Shown piece by piece: positions 53,232 through 61,368 of a stretch of DNA of 64,000 nt; position 1 is the stretch's first letter, and each line of letters opens with the position of its first letter. The translations under genes were made by a program, and so were the position numbers. Where the stretch lies: NCBI RefSeq assembly GCF_014201375.1, contig NZ_JACHDZ010000004.1, forward strand, positions 310,001 to 374,000. Direction: 5' to 3'. Under the pieces are notes generated by a model, which saw nothing but the letters and a program-made list of their open reading frames with translations, was not told the origin of the DNA and did no database searches. Origin of the DNA: Tunturiibacter empetritectus (lineage in GTDB: Bacteria; Acidobacteriota; Terriglobia; Terriglobales; Acidobacteriaceae).

Positions 53232-53250
53232 AAAGCAGTATTCTACTGGT

Positions 53251-53568
53251 ATGGCGCAAGCATCGCAGAACGGAAGTTCAGCCTCGCCTCGAACCTTTGG
53301 CGCTGGCTATTTCTTTGGTGTACCTCTGGGGGACCTGGGCTGGTTTACCAGCCTCCTGATGAGCTTTGCGCTGGGGTTTGCGGCCTTCTTCGCGGCGACC
53401 TTCTGCGCAATCCTCACAGTTCTCTTCTACAACACGGCAACCCACCATGCGGTCGATTTCTCGCTGACCTACACGCGGGTCGGATTGCCGGTGGGCATCC
53501 TGGTGCTCCTAGTGGCGCTGTCTTACCTGGGCACCTTGTGGATACGCAGGCAGCTTCGCAAAAGCTAA
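53251..53568 (+). CDS. Hypothetical membrane protein (105 aa)
   Basis: Two strong hydrophobic helices (LLMSFALGFAAFFAATFCAI and PVGILVLLVALSYLGTLWI) and a basic C-terminal tail RRQLRKS. It diverges from the gene at 53231 with only about 20 bp between starts. No family recognised. Confidence 0.68.
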   Translation: MAQASQNGSSASPRTFGAGYFFGVPLGDLGWFTSLLMSFALGFAAFFAATFCAILTVLFYNTATHHAVDFSLTYTRVGLPVGILVLLVALSYLGTLWIRRQLRKS

Positions 53569-53692
53569 TAGCCAGTCTGATAGCTTTCGCTCGGTTCTCC
53601 AAATAAGTCTGAGAAGGGATTCGCTCGATACGGTCTATCGGTGATATCTGCTATTCTTCGCTCTCAGAACACTTCCTGGAGGACCACCAAGT

Positions 53693-55480
53693 ATGTCATT
53701 CGTTCGTGCCTTTGCGCGTTGGGGCTGCTGTACGGCTGCAATCGCAAGCTTCGCCGTTCCTTCCGTCGCCGCAGACAAGAAAGCAAAAGATGCCGCGGTC
53801 GAAACCCCCTCCTACTACGGACCGCAGCCCGCGACCGAGAACATCGATCTGACGATGTATGCGCGCATCCGCGAAGAGGGTTTCAAGCACTCCCACGTCA
53901 TGGAATTCGGTGGGGCGTTGGCTGATGGGATCGGACCCCGGCTAACCGGATCACCGAATATGGCGAAGGCCAACGCCTGGACGCGCGAAACGCTGACGAA
54001 GATAGGCCTCGAAAACGCGCACCTCGAAGATTGGGGCGAGTTCGGCATGGGCTGGCAGCAGATCAACACCTGGGTGCGAATGGTGTCGCCCGATCCAGAA
54101 CCCCTCTGGGCACAGGCTGCCCCGTGGTCCCCTGCAACCAACGGTACGCTCACCGGCGAAGTCGTCTACATGAACGTGCAGGAGATGAGCGACCTCGAAA
54201 AATACAAAGGGACGCTCAAGGGCAAGATCGTTCTCCTCGGCGCAATGCGTCCCACCCCCGACATCACCGAGCCGCTATTCCGCCGATACACCGACGCAGA
54301 ACTCAAAGAGATGGAAACCTATGAGTCGCGTGGCGGACGCTTCACTCCAGGTTCTCCGGAGTTTGCTAAGTTCCTCGCCGACCGAATGAAAATCGCCGAG
54401 ATTCGCAAAGCCGCTCTCAAGATGATGGCGGAGGAAGGCTCGCTTGCCGTGCTGACACCGAGCCGCGATGGCGGAGACGGAGGTGGAACAGGCATCATCT
54501 TCGACGACAACGGTGCGAACCTCGCCCGCGACGCACAGAAAAAAGAAAACGCAGTCACCATCCCCAACGCAGTGATGATGATCGAGCACTACAACCGCCT
54601 CGGACGCATGGTGGAAAACCACGTCCCGGTAACGCTCGAGCTCAACATCGAAACGAAGTTCACCGGAGACCACGAGCATGGCTTCGACACGGTCGCAGAA
54701 ATCCCCGGAACCGATCCCAAGTTGAAGGATCAGGTCGTCATGGTAGGCGGCCATCTCGACAGCTGGATCTCCGGTACCGGCGCGACCGACAACGGCGCAG
54801 GTTCGATCGTCGCAATGGAAGCCGTTCGAATCCTGAAGTCGCTCGGCATCAAGCCCAAACGCACCATCCGGATCGCGCTCTGGTCTGGTGAAGAGCAGGG
54901 TCTCTTCGGGTCACAGGGATACGTCAAGCAGCACTTCGGTACCTTCGCAGAGCCAAAGGTTCCCGAGCCTGCAAGCGTGCCCTCCTTCCTGCGTCAGCAT
55001 GGCGCTTTGTCCACGACCAAGGAGTGGGAGACCCTCGACGCCTACTACAATCTGGACAACGGCACCGGCAAGGTACGCGGTGTCTACACGCAGGAGAACT
55101 GGGCGATTGCTCCGATCTTCAAACAGTGGATCGCGCCCCTCGCCGACCTCGGCGTAACGACGATCTCCAACCGCAACACCGGCGGCACCGATCACTTATC
55201 GTTCGATGCGGTTGGTCTCTCCGGCTTCCAGTACATTCAGGATCCGATGGACTACGAGACGCGAACCCATCACTCCGACATGGACACCTACGACCGTCTG
55301 CACGCGCTCGATCTCGAGCAGGCAGCGGTAGTCGAGGCGATCTTCCTCTACAACACCAGCGAGCGCGAGGCCATGATGCCGCGCAAGCCCTTCCCGCATC
55401 CAGAGTTGGAGAAGCAAAGGACTGCGCCAATTCCAGAAATCTATCCGAACGCAGTTCCTCCCGCCAACGCAGCGAAATAA
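53693..55480 (+). CDS. Exported M28-family metallopeptidase with PA domain
   Basis: A 595-residue secreted zinc peptidase with a signal peptide (about 1-26). A PA-like insertion precedes the catalytic domain. The metal ligands are His in VMVGGHLDSW near residue 352, Asp in TDNGAGS near 365, Glu pair in WSGEEQGLFG near 399, Asp in YYNLDNGTG, and His in RTHHSDMDTYD near the C-terminus. GGAGGA precedes the ATG. M28 peptidases are aminopeptidases or carboxypeptidases; specificity is not visible. Confidence 0.9.
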   Translation: MSFVRAFARWGCCTAAIASFAVPSVAADKKAKDAAVETPSYYGPQPATENIDLTMYARIREEGFKHSHVMEFGGALADGIGPRLTGSPNMAKANAWTRETLTKIGLENAHLEDWGEFGMGWQQINTWVRMVSPDPEPLWAQAAPWSPATNGTLTGEVVYMNVQEMSDLEKYKGTLKGKIVLLGAMRPTPDITEPLFRRYTDAELKEMETYESRGGRFTPGSPEFAKFLADRMKIAEIRKAALKMMAEEGSLAVLTPSRDGGDGGGTGIIFDDNGANLARDAQKKENAVTIPNAVMMIEHYNRLGRMVENHVPVTLELNIETKFTGDHEHGFDTVAEIPGTDPKLKDQVVMVGGHLDSWISGTGATDNGAGSIVAMEAVRILKSLGIKPKRTIRIALWSGEEQGLFGSQGYVKQHFGTFAEPKVPEPASVPSFLRQHGALSTTKEWETLDAYYNLDNGTGKVRGVYTQENWAIAPIFKQWIAPLADLGVTTISNRNTGGTDHLSFDAVGLSGFQYIQDPMDYETRTHHSDMDTYDRLHALDLEQAAVVEAIFLYNTSEREAMMPRKPFPHPELEKQRTAPIPEIYPNAVPPANAAK

Positions 55481-55512
55481 AAACACAAACAACTATCATC
55501 CAGCTCACAGAT

Positions 55513-55536
55513 ACCCCCTTCCGAGGGGGTTATCTT
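55513..55536 (+). terminator. Terminator after the M28 peptidase
   Basis: ACCCCCT (55513-55519) pairs with AGGGGGT (55524-55530), and the T-containing sequence TATCTTCG follows. The stem is short and the T-run is weak. Confidence 0.5.
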
Positions 55537-55568
55537 CGTTAAGTGGCCAACCTAAATTCGGAGGTTTG

Positions 55569-55970
55569 ATGATGACTGATCAGAAGACGAGCGAAGGAAT
55601 AAAAACCTGCACCAGCCGATACTCCGTCGACGAGACTGTCTCCCGGCTCGAAGCTCTTCTCAAGGAAAAGGGAGTCAAGCTATTCGCAATTGTGGATCAC
55701 TCCGGCGAGGCGGCCACAGCGGGCTTCGAGATGCATCCGACAAAGTTATTGATCTTCGGCAGCCCGAAGGCCGGCACTCCCATCATGCTCGCCGCACCAT
55801 CGGCAGCGCTCGATCTTCCACTAAAGATCCTTGTTGCCGAAGGAGCCGACGGCAAGGTACTGCTCTCCTGGAACGATCCAGCATGGCTGGAACAACGCCA
55901 CGGCTTCCCCGCGGAGCTAACCGCCAACCTCGCCGCAGCAGGGATGCTCGCCACCAAAGCAACGCAGTAG
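55569..55970 (+). CDS. DUF302 domain protein
   Basis: A 133-residue soluble protein with one DUF302 domain: SRYSVDETVSRLEALLKEKG, KLFAIVDHSGEAATAGFEMH and PTKLLIFGSPKAGTPIM. Function unknown; some members bind small ligands or haem-like compounds. GGAGG lies upstream of the first ATG; the next ATG at 55572 is equally possible. Confidence 0.83.
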   Translation: MMTDQKTSEGIKTCTSRYSVDETVSRLEALLKEKGVKLFAIVDHSGEAATAGFEMHPTKLLIFGSPKAGTPIMLAAPSAALDLPLKILVAEGADGKVLLSWNDPAWLEQRHGFPAELTANLAAAGMLATKATQ

Positions 55971-55979
55971 CCGAACTCA

Positions 55980-56552
55980 TTACCCACAGACGGCCTTACG
56001 CCGAAAGCAGTCCGGGCTATGGTCGTTCATGATCCCAACAGCCTGCATCCACGCATACACAATGACAGGGCCTACAAACTTGAAGCCACGTTTCTTCAGA
56101 GCAGCAGAGATCTCCTCAGACAGTGGAGTCTTTGCGGGAACCGGCCCCGTATTTTGGATAGGCTTATTGCCAGCCATCTTCCAAACGTAAGTTGAGAAGT
56201 CCTCTCCCGCGTCGGCCATAGCCACATAAATCCGTGCGCCGTTGATGGTTGCTTCAATCTTGGCACGTGAGCGAATAATGCCCTCGTTCTGCAGCAGGCG
56301 CTCGACATCGGCTTCACCCATACGAGCAACCTTCTTCGGATCGAAGTTCCGAAATGCCCTACGAAAAGCCTCGCGCTTACGTAGGATGGTGAGCCACGAT
56401 AACCCTGCCTGAAAGCCATCGAGCATCAAAGCCTCCCACAGCACACGGCTATCGCGCTCCGGGACGCCCCATTCCTGATCGTGATACGCGCGCATCAGTG
56501 GATCGTTGTCTGCCCATGCGCACCGGTGAACAGCATTCTTCGTCTTGGTCAT
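55980..56552 (-). CDS. tag: DNA-3-methyladenine glycosylase I
   Basis: A 190-residue HhH-family base-excision enzyme. CAWADNDPLMRAYHDQEWGV includes a zinc ligand and the Tag signature. LMLDGFQAGLSWLTILRKRE is the helix-hairpin-helix part, and the C-terminal HSPDCF supplies further zinc ligands. It removes 3-methyladenine from alkylated DNA. Confidence 0.93.
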   Translation of the reverse strand: MTKTKNAVHRCAWADNDPLMRAYHDQEWGVPERDSRVLWEALMLDGFQAGLSWLTILRKREAFRRAFRNFDPKKVARMGEADVERLLQNEGIIRSRAKIEATINGARIYVAMADAGEDFSTYVWKMAGNKPIQNTGPVPAKTPLSEEISAALKKRGFKFVGPVIVYAWMQAVGIMNDHSPDCFRRKAVCG

Positions 56553-56611
56553 TCGGCAGCCATCTCCTGATAGTCACTCAATCCTACGATGGACGGCGTC
56601 GCCGTTGGGCC

Positions 56612-57469
56612 TCAAAGCCACGCACTGAGCAATCGCCCCGCGCTCCCAAGCACCTTCAGCGAGTCGGTTCGGCCTGTGAAGTAGCGTGCGTTGATCTCAG
56701 CAGACCCAAGATCTTCAAGACTACGGAACGCGCTGAGTTCAGCAGCGATATCAGGCGGAGTGAAGAAGAGCTTGAACGGCTCTCCGGCCTGTTGAACCCG
56801 TGAAGCGAGAGAGTCGTGGGCCAGTTGCTCGAAGAATGGAAGCGCGGATCGCGGTTGGCCGTAGTCGAGAACGAGCGCACTGCCAGCAGCCTGTGACGCC
56901 AGAAACCTGGTGGTAGCACGGAAGGCCGCAAGCGTAAGGTACGGGACCACGCCGAGCCATGCGAACACAGCCGGTGCCCTAGTGTTGAATCCGCTAGCCT
57001 GTAGCTGATCAAGGAGAGACTGCTCTTCGAAGTTCACTGGCACATAAGTAAGGTTTCCCGGCGCAGAGAGCGCAGTGTCTTCAAGAAGCTCTCGCTTCCA
57101 CTGCTGCGTAGCTGGATGGTCCACTTCGAAGACGCGAAGCTGGGGATAAGGATTTCGATGAGCAAAAGTATCGAGCCCCGCCCCAAGCAAAACATACTGG
57201 CTGACGCCCTGCGAAACAGCCCGAGCAAGAGTGTCTTCGGCGTAGCGACTACGTGCAACCAGGAAAGCCCGTAAACCAACAGAGAACGGCCGATCCTTTC
57301 GATCCGGATTGCGAGTCGGCGTCCGGCGCAACTCCTCCGCGTAGGAGCCGCCGAGAATGGGGACCGCAACAGGGTCCTCAAAGACGAGGGGCTTCGCATC
57401 GTAGAGTTGGTGCGCCGCGCGCCGCAAGGCTACGCGAAGGGCAGTGCGTGATGGACTCGCCGATTGCAT
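56612..57469 (-). CDS. Class I SAM-dependent methyltransferase (PPM/LCMT type, TIGR00027-like)
   Basis: A 285-residue enzyme of the leucine-carboxyl-methyltransferase type: RTALRVALRRAAHQLYDAKP, YVLLGAGLDTFAHRNPY (motif I near residue 92) and FEVDHPATQQWKRELL. Such proteins act on polyketides or other carboxylates in some Actinobacteria. The acceptor is unknown. Confidence 0.85.
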   Translation of the reverse strand: MQSASPSRTALRVALRRAAHQLYDAKPLVFEDPVAVPILGGSYAEELRRTPTRNPDRKDRPFSVGLRAFLVARSRYAEDTLARAVSQGVSQYVLLGAGLDTFAHRNPYPQLRVFEVDHPATQQWKRELLEDTALSAPGNLTYVPVNFEEQSLLDQLQASGFNTRAPAVFAWLGVVPYLTLAAFRATTRFLASQAAGSALVLDYGQPRSALPFFEQLAHDSLASRVQQAGEPFKLFFTPPDIAAELSAFRSLEDLGSAEINARYFTGRTDSLKVLGSAGRLLSAWL

Positions 57470-57487
57470 GCGATTCGCTTACCGCGC

Positions 57488-58327
57488 CTAGGCGCCCATC
57501 CAGCTCAAGGTCTGCGAGAGATAATCTTTCATCTCCTTGCGCGGGACAATCGCATCAAGGAACCCATGCTCCAGCAGAAACTCGGAGCGCTGGAAGCCCT
57601 CCGGAAGCTTCTGCCGAATCGTCTGCTCGATCACGCGAGGCCCCGCAAAGCCGATCAATGCCCCCGGCTCTGCGATATTCAGATCGCCGAGCATCGCAAA
57701 ACTTGCGGTGACGCCCCCTGTAGTTGGATCAGTCATCACCGAGATATAAGGAATCTTCGCATCATCCATGCGCGCCAACCCCGCCGAGATCTTCGCCAGT
57801 TGCATCAGCGAAGCAATGCCCTCCATCATGCGCGCACCGCCAGAGGCCGCAACGATGATCAGCGGATGTCGTGTCGCCAGCGAACGATCGACCGCCCTCG
57901 CAATCGTCTCGCCGACAACCGCTCCCATGCTCCCGCCAATAAAGGCGTACTCCATCACGCTCATGACAACGCTGTGTGGCCCAAGCTGTCCAATGGCATT
58001 GACGATCGCATCGTTCAACCCGGTCTTCGTCTGCGCCTCCGCCAGACGCCGCTTGTAGGGCTTCAGATCGGTAAAGTTCAAAGGATCGGTCGAGCGAAGT
58101 TCCAGGTCGACAAGCTCATACCCCGGCTCCAGCAGATTCTCAATGCGCGTACGAGCGTCAATACGAAAGTGATGACCGCAGTGCCAGCAGACGCGCTGGT
58201 TGGCTTCAAGCTCAGCCTTGAATAGAATCTTGCCGCAATCGGGGCAGCGGATCCACAGTCCCTCGGTCCGAACCGTCTTCTCCGAGTCGTTGACGATCTC
58301 GTTATCTTCGCGCTTGAACCAACTCAT
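57488..58327 (-). CDS. accD: Acetyl-CoA carboxylase carboxyltransferase subunit beta
   Basis: A 279-residue subunit that transfers CO2 from biotin to acetyl-CoA for fatty-acid synthesis. The N-terminal zinc ribbon has CPDCGKIL and CWHCGHHF (about residues 29-53). The carboxyltransferase body includes FIGGSMGAVVGETIARAVD, ASGGARMMEGIASLMQLAK and FAGPRVIEQTIRQKLPEGFQ. accA is not in the window. Confidence 0.95.
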   Translation of the reverse strand: MSWFKREDNEIVNDSEKTVRTEGLWIRCPDCGKILFKAELEANQRVCWHCGHHFRIDARTRIENLLEPGYELVDLELRSTDPLNFTDLKPYKRRLAEAQTKTGLNDAIVNAIGQLGPHSVVMSVMEYAFIGGSMGAVVGETIARAVDRSLATRHPLIIVAASGGARMMEGIASLMQLAKISAGLARMDDAKIPYISVMTDPTTGGVTASFAMLGDLNIAEPGALIGFAGPRVIEQTIRQKLPEGFQRSEFLLEHGFLDAIVPRKEMKDYLSQTLSWMGA

Positions 58328-58410
58328 CCTTGCATGCCCTTTCCACCGCCGCCCTGTTCATTGTAACGACTGAACAGTTTGCACGGTGCGTTGGTGGTTG
58401 AGCTGGAAAT

Positions 58411-58941
58411 TTAGAGCGCTTCGGCGAGGCGAGAGTAGAGACCAGCATGATTGGTCTCATACAGAACCAACAGCCTCTGCCGCATCAGGTAGTACGAAGA
58501 GGCCACTTCGTGCAGATAGAAGGGAATCCGCATCTGTTGCCGTCCGAAGAAGGTCGCAATCATAATTTGTGTGACTGCACGACGCAGCTGCAAGCCATCG
58601 CGGCGCATGCGCTCGGCGATGATGATGCCTTCGTCGAAGTTCCACCGTTCAACGTACGAGGCGAGCGCGACCAGGATACGGGCGTTTTCTCGCATACGCT
58701 GAACCCCTTCAAGGCCACCCATCAAACTCCACATCTCTGCCGGCTCCAGGTTGAGAGCATCCTTCTGTGGCACAAGATGATTCAGTGCCACGGTCATTAC
58801 ACCTTTAGACTCAATCGGATGAAGCTTGGCCACAAGCTCATCCCATGTGCAGCGAGCCAGGCGTCTTGCCGTCAAATAGGAATGGAGAAGGGCACAACCC
58901 AACAGAATAGTAACCAGCGCGGTAATGACTATGGGTGCCAT
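58411..58941 (-). CDS. Hypothetical membrane-anchored protein (176 aa)
   Basis: One N-terminal transmembrane helix (APIVITALVTILLGCALLHS), then a soluble helical domain with WDELVAKLHPIESKGVMTVA and AEMWSLMGGLEGVQRMRENA. Start at 58941; further upstream reading lies inside the neighbouring gene. It follows the membrane gene (58947) on the same strand with 5 bp between. No family recognised. Confidence 0.68.
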   Translation of the reverse strand: MAPIVITALVTILLGCALLHSYLTARRLARCTWDELVAKLHPIESKGVMTVALNHLVPQKDALNLEPAEMWSLMGGLEGVQRMRENARILVALASYVERWNFDEGIIIAERMRRDGLQLRRAVTQIMIATFFGRQQMRIPFYLHEVASSYYLMRQRLLVLYETNHAGLYSRLAEAL

Positions 58942-58946
58942 ATGGG

Positions 58947-59723
58947 TTACGTGTGGTCGCGCGTCCGAGTGACCTGCTGAAGATCGTACTGCACTCGACT
59001 GTGAAGAGCAACGAGATAATCTTTCATTTCGTTCGAAAGAGGCGCACGGACACGTTCCGGCCTCCAGAAGGCCACCGCCCAGTACAACAAGACGGCAATA
59101 TAGAGGAAAGAGGGGAAAAGCTGGACCACTCGATATTGTTGCGTCCATCCCAGAAAGAGACTGGCCAGGTCGCTGACAGCGGAGCCGAAAGCCCAAAGCG
59201 TCAATCCCTGGGCGAGGGCCATGACGTGGTTACGCCATTCCAGACCTAACCTATTGGAAGCAAAGAGCATAGCGAGAAAGAGTCCACAATCGAGCAACGC
59301 AGTGAACAAGTCTCCCCGAATCTCCCAGATCCCGGCAGTCGAACCCGGCGGGGTCTTTATTGCAAGGCAAAGTCCAGCGGCAACGGCTGTGCCAGTCACC
59401 CCGACGAGCACAAACGAAGAGCGTGCGTCCCGAATCCACGTTCCCGTCGGGCGCAAAACCACCCGAGCGATCTCGAAGATCAGACCAAGCTGAAAAAGAA
59501 AGTCCCCGCCAGCCAAAATCCAGTAGGTAGTTCTATAGACCTTCGGCGTGCTGTAACGAGAGATTAGAAAAAGTCCAATCGAAACTAGAATGGAATATGT
59601 AACAAAGCCAGTGAAAACGGGGAACTGCCGCCACCGTTGGCGAAGCAACAGTACGAGCAGCAGGGCGGCGAAACCGACAAAGTTCGCCGCCCACAGGATG
59701 TTATCCAGAGCCGGAAAGTTCAT
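58947..59723 (-). CDS. Hypothetical polytopic membrane protein (258 aa)
   Basis: About seven hydrophobic segments, such as NFVGFAALLLVLLLRQRW, FVTYSILVSIGLFLISRY and LFPSFLYIAVLLYWAVAFW. A soluble C-terminal tail (LSNEMKDYLVALHSRVQYDL) follows. Start at 59723 (MNFPALDNI). Paired with the downstream gene. Function unknown. Confidence 0.7.
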   Translation of the reverse strand: MNFPALDNILWAANFVGFAALLLVLLLRQRWRQFPVFTGFVTYSILVSIGLFLISRYSTPKVYRTTYWILAGGDFLFQLGLIFEIARVVLRPTGTWIRDARSSFVLVGVTGTAVAAGLCLAIKTPPGSTAGIWEIRGDLFTALLDCGLFLAMLFASNRLGLEWRNHVMALAQGLTLWAFGSAVSDLASLFLGWTQQYRVVQLFPSFLYIAVLLYWAVAFWRPERVRAPLSNEMKDYLVALHSRVQYDLQQVTRTRDHT

Positions 59724-59753
59724 TCCTGCCTCGCAGGCGTATTCGGAACGATC

Positions 59754-59921
59754 TTACAACCCTAAGACGGAGATGACGATACTCGCGTAGTCGCCTAGAG
59801 AAAGTGCAACAGAAGCGACCAGCGGATGGGGATTTCCGCCCGACATGTTTGCAAACATCGGAGCAGCGGTGGAGAAGAGGACAGCGACGGTGAGCGCGAG
59901 ATTGCGGATTGACTTATTCAT
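59754..59921 (-). CDS. Small exported protein (55 aa)
   Basis: Product starts MNKSIRNLALTVAVLFSTAA, a signal peptide ending near APMFA, then a short Gly/Pro/Val-rich mature part. AAGGAG lies 9 nt before the ATG (59921). It precedes the membrane/anchored pair on the same strand and may be co-transcribed with them. Function unknown. Confidence 0.62.
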   Translation of the reverse strand: MNKSIRNLALTVAVLFSTAAPMFANMSGGNPHPLVASVALSLGDYASIVISVLGL

Positions 59922-60090
59922 GGGGAAGGCTCCTTGTGCGCAAATGTGCGCTTGCATCAGCCTAGGCCATGGATGCTTTCTAATTAAGAAAAAACATGCG
60001 CTAAACCTACACAAAAGAACCATCTATTGTGGGATGGACGATAAGATCGTTCTCGATTACGACTATCGCTGACCTGAACGAACGACTATC

Positions 60091-60115
60091 CGAGAGTCTT
60101 TTGTGGAGACTCTCG
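60091..60115. other. Isolated perfect hairpin
   Basis: CGAGAGTCT (60091-60099) and AGACTCTCG (60107-60115), with a 7-nt loop. No T-run on either strand. It lies in the gap between two small genes; role unknown. Confidence 0.3.
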
Positions 60116-60239
60116 ACCACGCCCCAAGAGCAGTGCCCTTGACGATTTCGAAGCACCAGCCTTCCCCTTTCGGTCCAAGTGAAGCAAAGGCAACAGATGG
60201 CGGAGGCCTGCCTCTGTCGCGCACCGTCGCACGTGGCCC

Positions 60240-60515
60240 ATGTATCGTGTGTCAGGGGCCGCGGAGGGTCAATTGCCGTACATCTATATCGACAGGATCT
60301 TCCATGAACTAAGGTCTGAGCTCTTATCGGCCATGCACTCCGCCCTGGAGGCACAAGGGCGCAAAGGGCCGGTCGACGTGGACCGCCTCTATCGTGCGTT
60401 CACCCGCGCAGCAGCTGGAAAATGCGCGAATCCTCAGCGCGTGTCCGAAAAATGCATAGTCGAAACGATGACCTCCAAACCTCGCAAGGCCAAAGAGGCA
60501 CGAATTGACGAGTAG
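60240..60515 (+). CDS. Possible small hypothetical protein (91 aa)
   Basis: The frame has reasonable composition from the middle on: HELRSELLSAMHSALEAQGR and VDVDRLYRAFTRAAAGKCAN, with a Lys/Arg-rich tail. The start is uncertain; GGAGGG precedes a TTG at 60273 that could be the true start. No family recognised. Confidence 0.38.
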   Translation: MYRVSGAAEGQLPYIYIDRIFHELRSELLSAMHSALEAQGRKGPVDVDRLYRAFTRAAAGKCANPQRVSEKCIVETMTSKPRKAKEARIDE

Positions 60516-60693
60516 GAGTGTGCTTACAACTCTTACCTTCAGAACAGATCTTCCGACCACATCAAGCTCCTGACACGCGTCATCGAGTGCATCTCAGTGA
60601 GGGGCCGCATCGACGATCCTAGGTAGGGCCATCGGCCTGACGAAGTCAGAGGTATCGTGCCAGTCGCCATACAAGCGACAACAAACTAAAGAG

Positions 60694-61149
60694 TCAGTGC
60701 CCCGAGTGATACGGGTGGCCGGCCAAGATGGTAAAGGCGCGGTAGACCTGCTCCGCCAGCACGACCCGCGCCAGTTGGTGCGGCAGAGTCATGCGACCCA
60801 GCGAGAGAAGCAGATCCGCCCGCTGCCGCGCCTCCGGGGACCAGCCGTCCGCCGGCCCGACCGCAAGCACCAGCCGCTGTGTCCCCTCATCGCGAAGCCG
60901 CCCAATCTGACCGGCAAACTCTTCAGAGCTATATTCCTTCCCACGACTATCAAGCAGAATCGCATAAGCCGGAGTCCGCCCCGCCTGCCGGTTCACCCAG
61001 TCCAGTAACGCAGCCTCGTTGTCAAAGAATTGAGACTCGCACTGCGAATAATGGATAGTCCTTTGGACATATTCCGCTATTATGCGATCGTTCGAATCAG
61101 TCTTAGACTGAGCTCGTCGAGGAGTAATGGCGCAGAGAATAATCTTCAT
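60694..61149 (-). CDS. rlmH: 23S rRNA (pseudouridine1915-N3)-methyltransferase RlmH
   Basis: A 151-residue SPOUT methyltransferase acting on helix 69 of 23S rRNA. LLDSRGKEYSSEEFAGQIGR, VLAVGPADG (usually GGADG) and the C-terminal YHSGH (usually YHRxH) show the knot. Start at 61149 (MKIILCAI), 8 residues inside the longer frame, matches the family. The deviations at the SAM-binding loop and C-terminus are noticeable. Confidence 0.88.
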   Translation of the reverse strand: MKIILCAITPRRAQSKTDSNDRIIAEYVQRTIHYSQCESQFFDNEAALLDWVNRQAGRTPAYAILLDSRGKEYSSEEFAGQIGRLRDEGTQRLVLAVGPADGWSPEARQRADLLLSLGRMTLPHQLARVVLAEQVYRAFTILAGHPYHSGH

Positions 61150-61368
61150 TTCGCGCACCCGCAAAACTTTCAAAACTCGTTTATTCCGAGAATCATAACT
61201 TTAGGGCTCGTAGATTCGCATTCTCACAGATATTCGTAAGCTGGTCGCTAAAACACTGCATTCCAGAGAGAAGCGGGATTTTTTTGAATGGCATTGCACG
61301 TGCAGGGACATTCCATGTCGATTGCATTTTATGTAGCTCCCGAGCCCGACACATCTAGGAGAATCTCA

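Noticed and set aside
59930-59960. GCGCA-AATG-TGCGC inverted repeat upstream of the small exported protein
   Set aside because: It lies close to the ribosome-binding site and is only 5 bp per arm; too little to call an operator.
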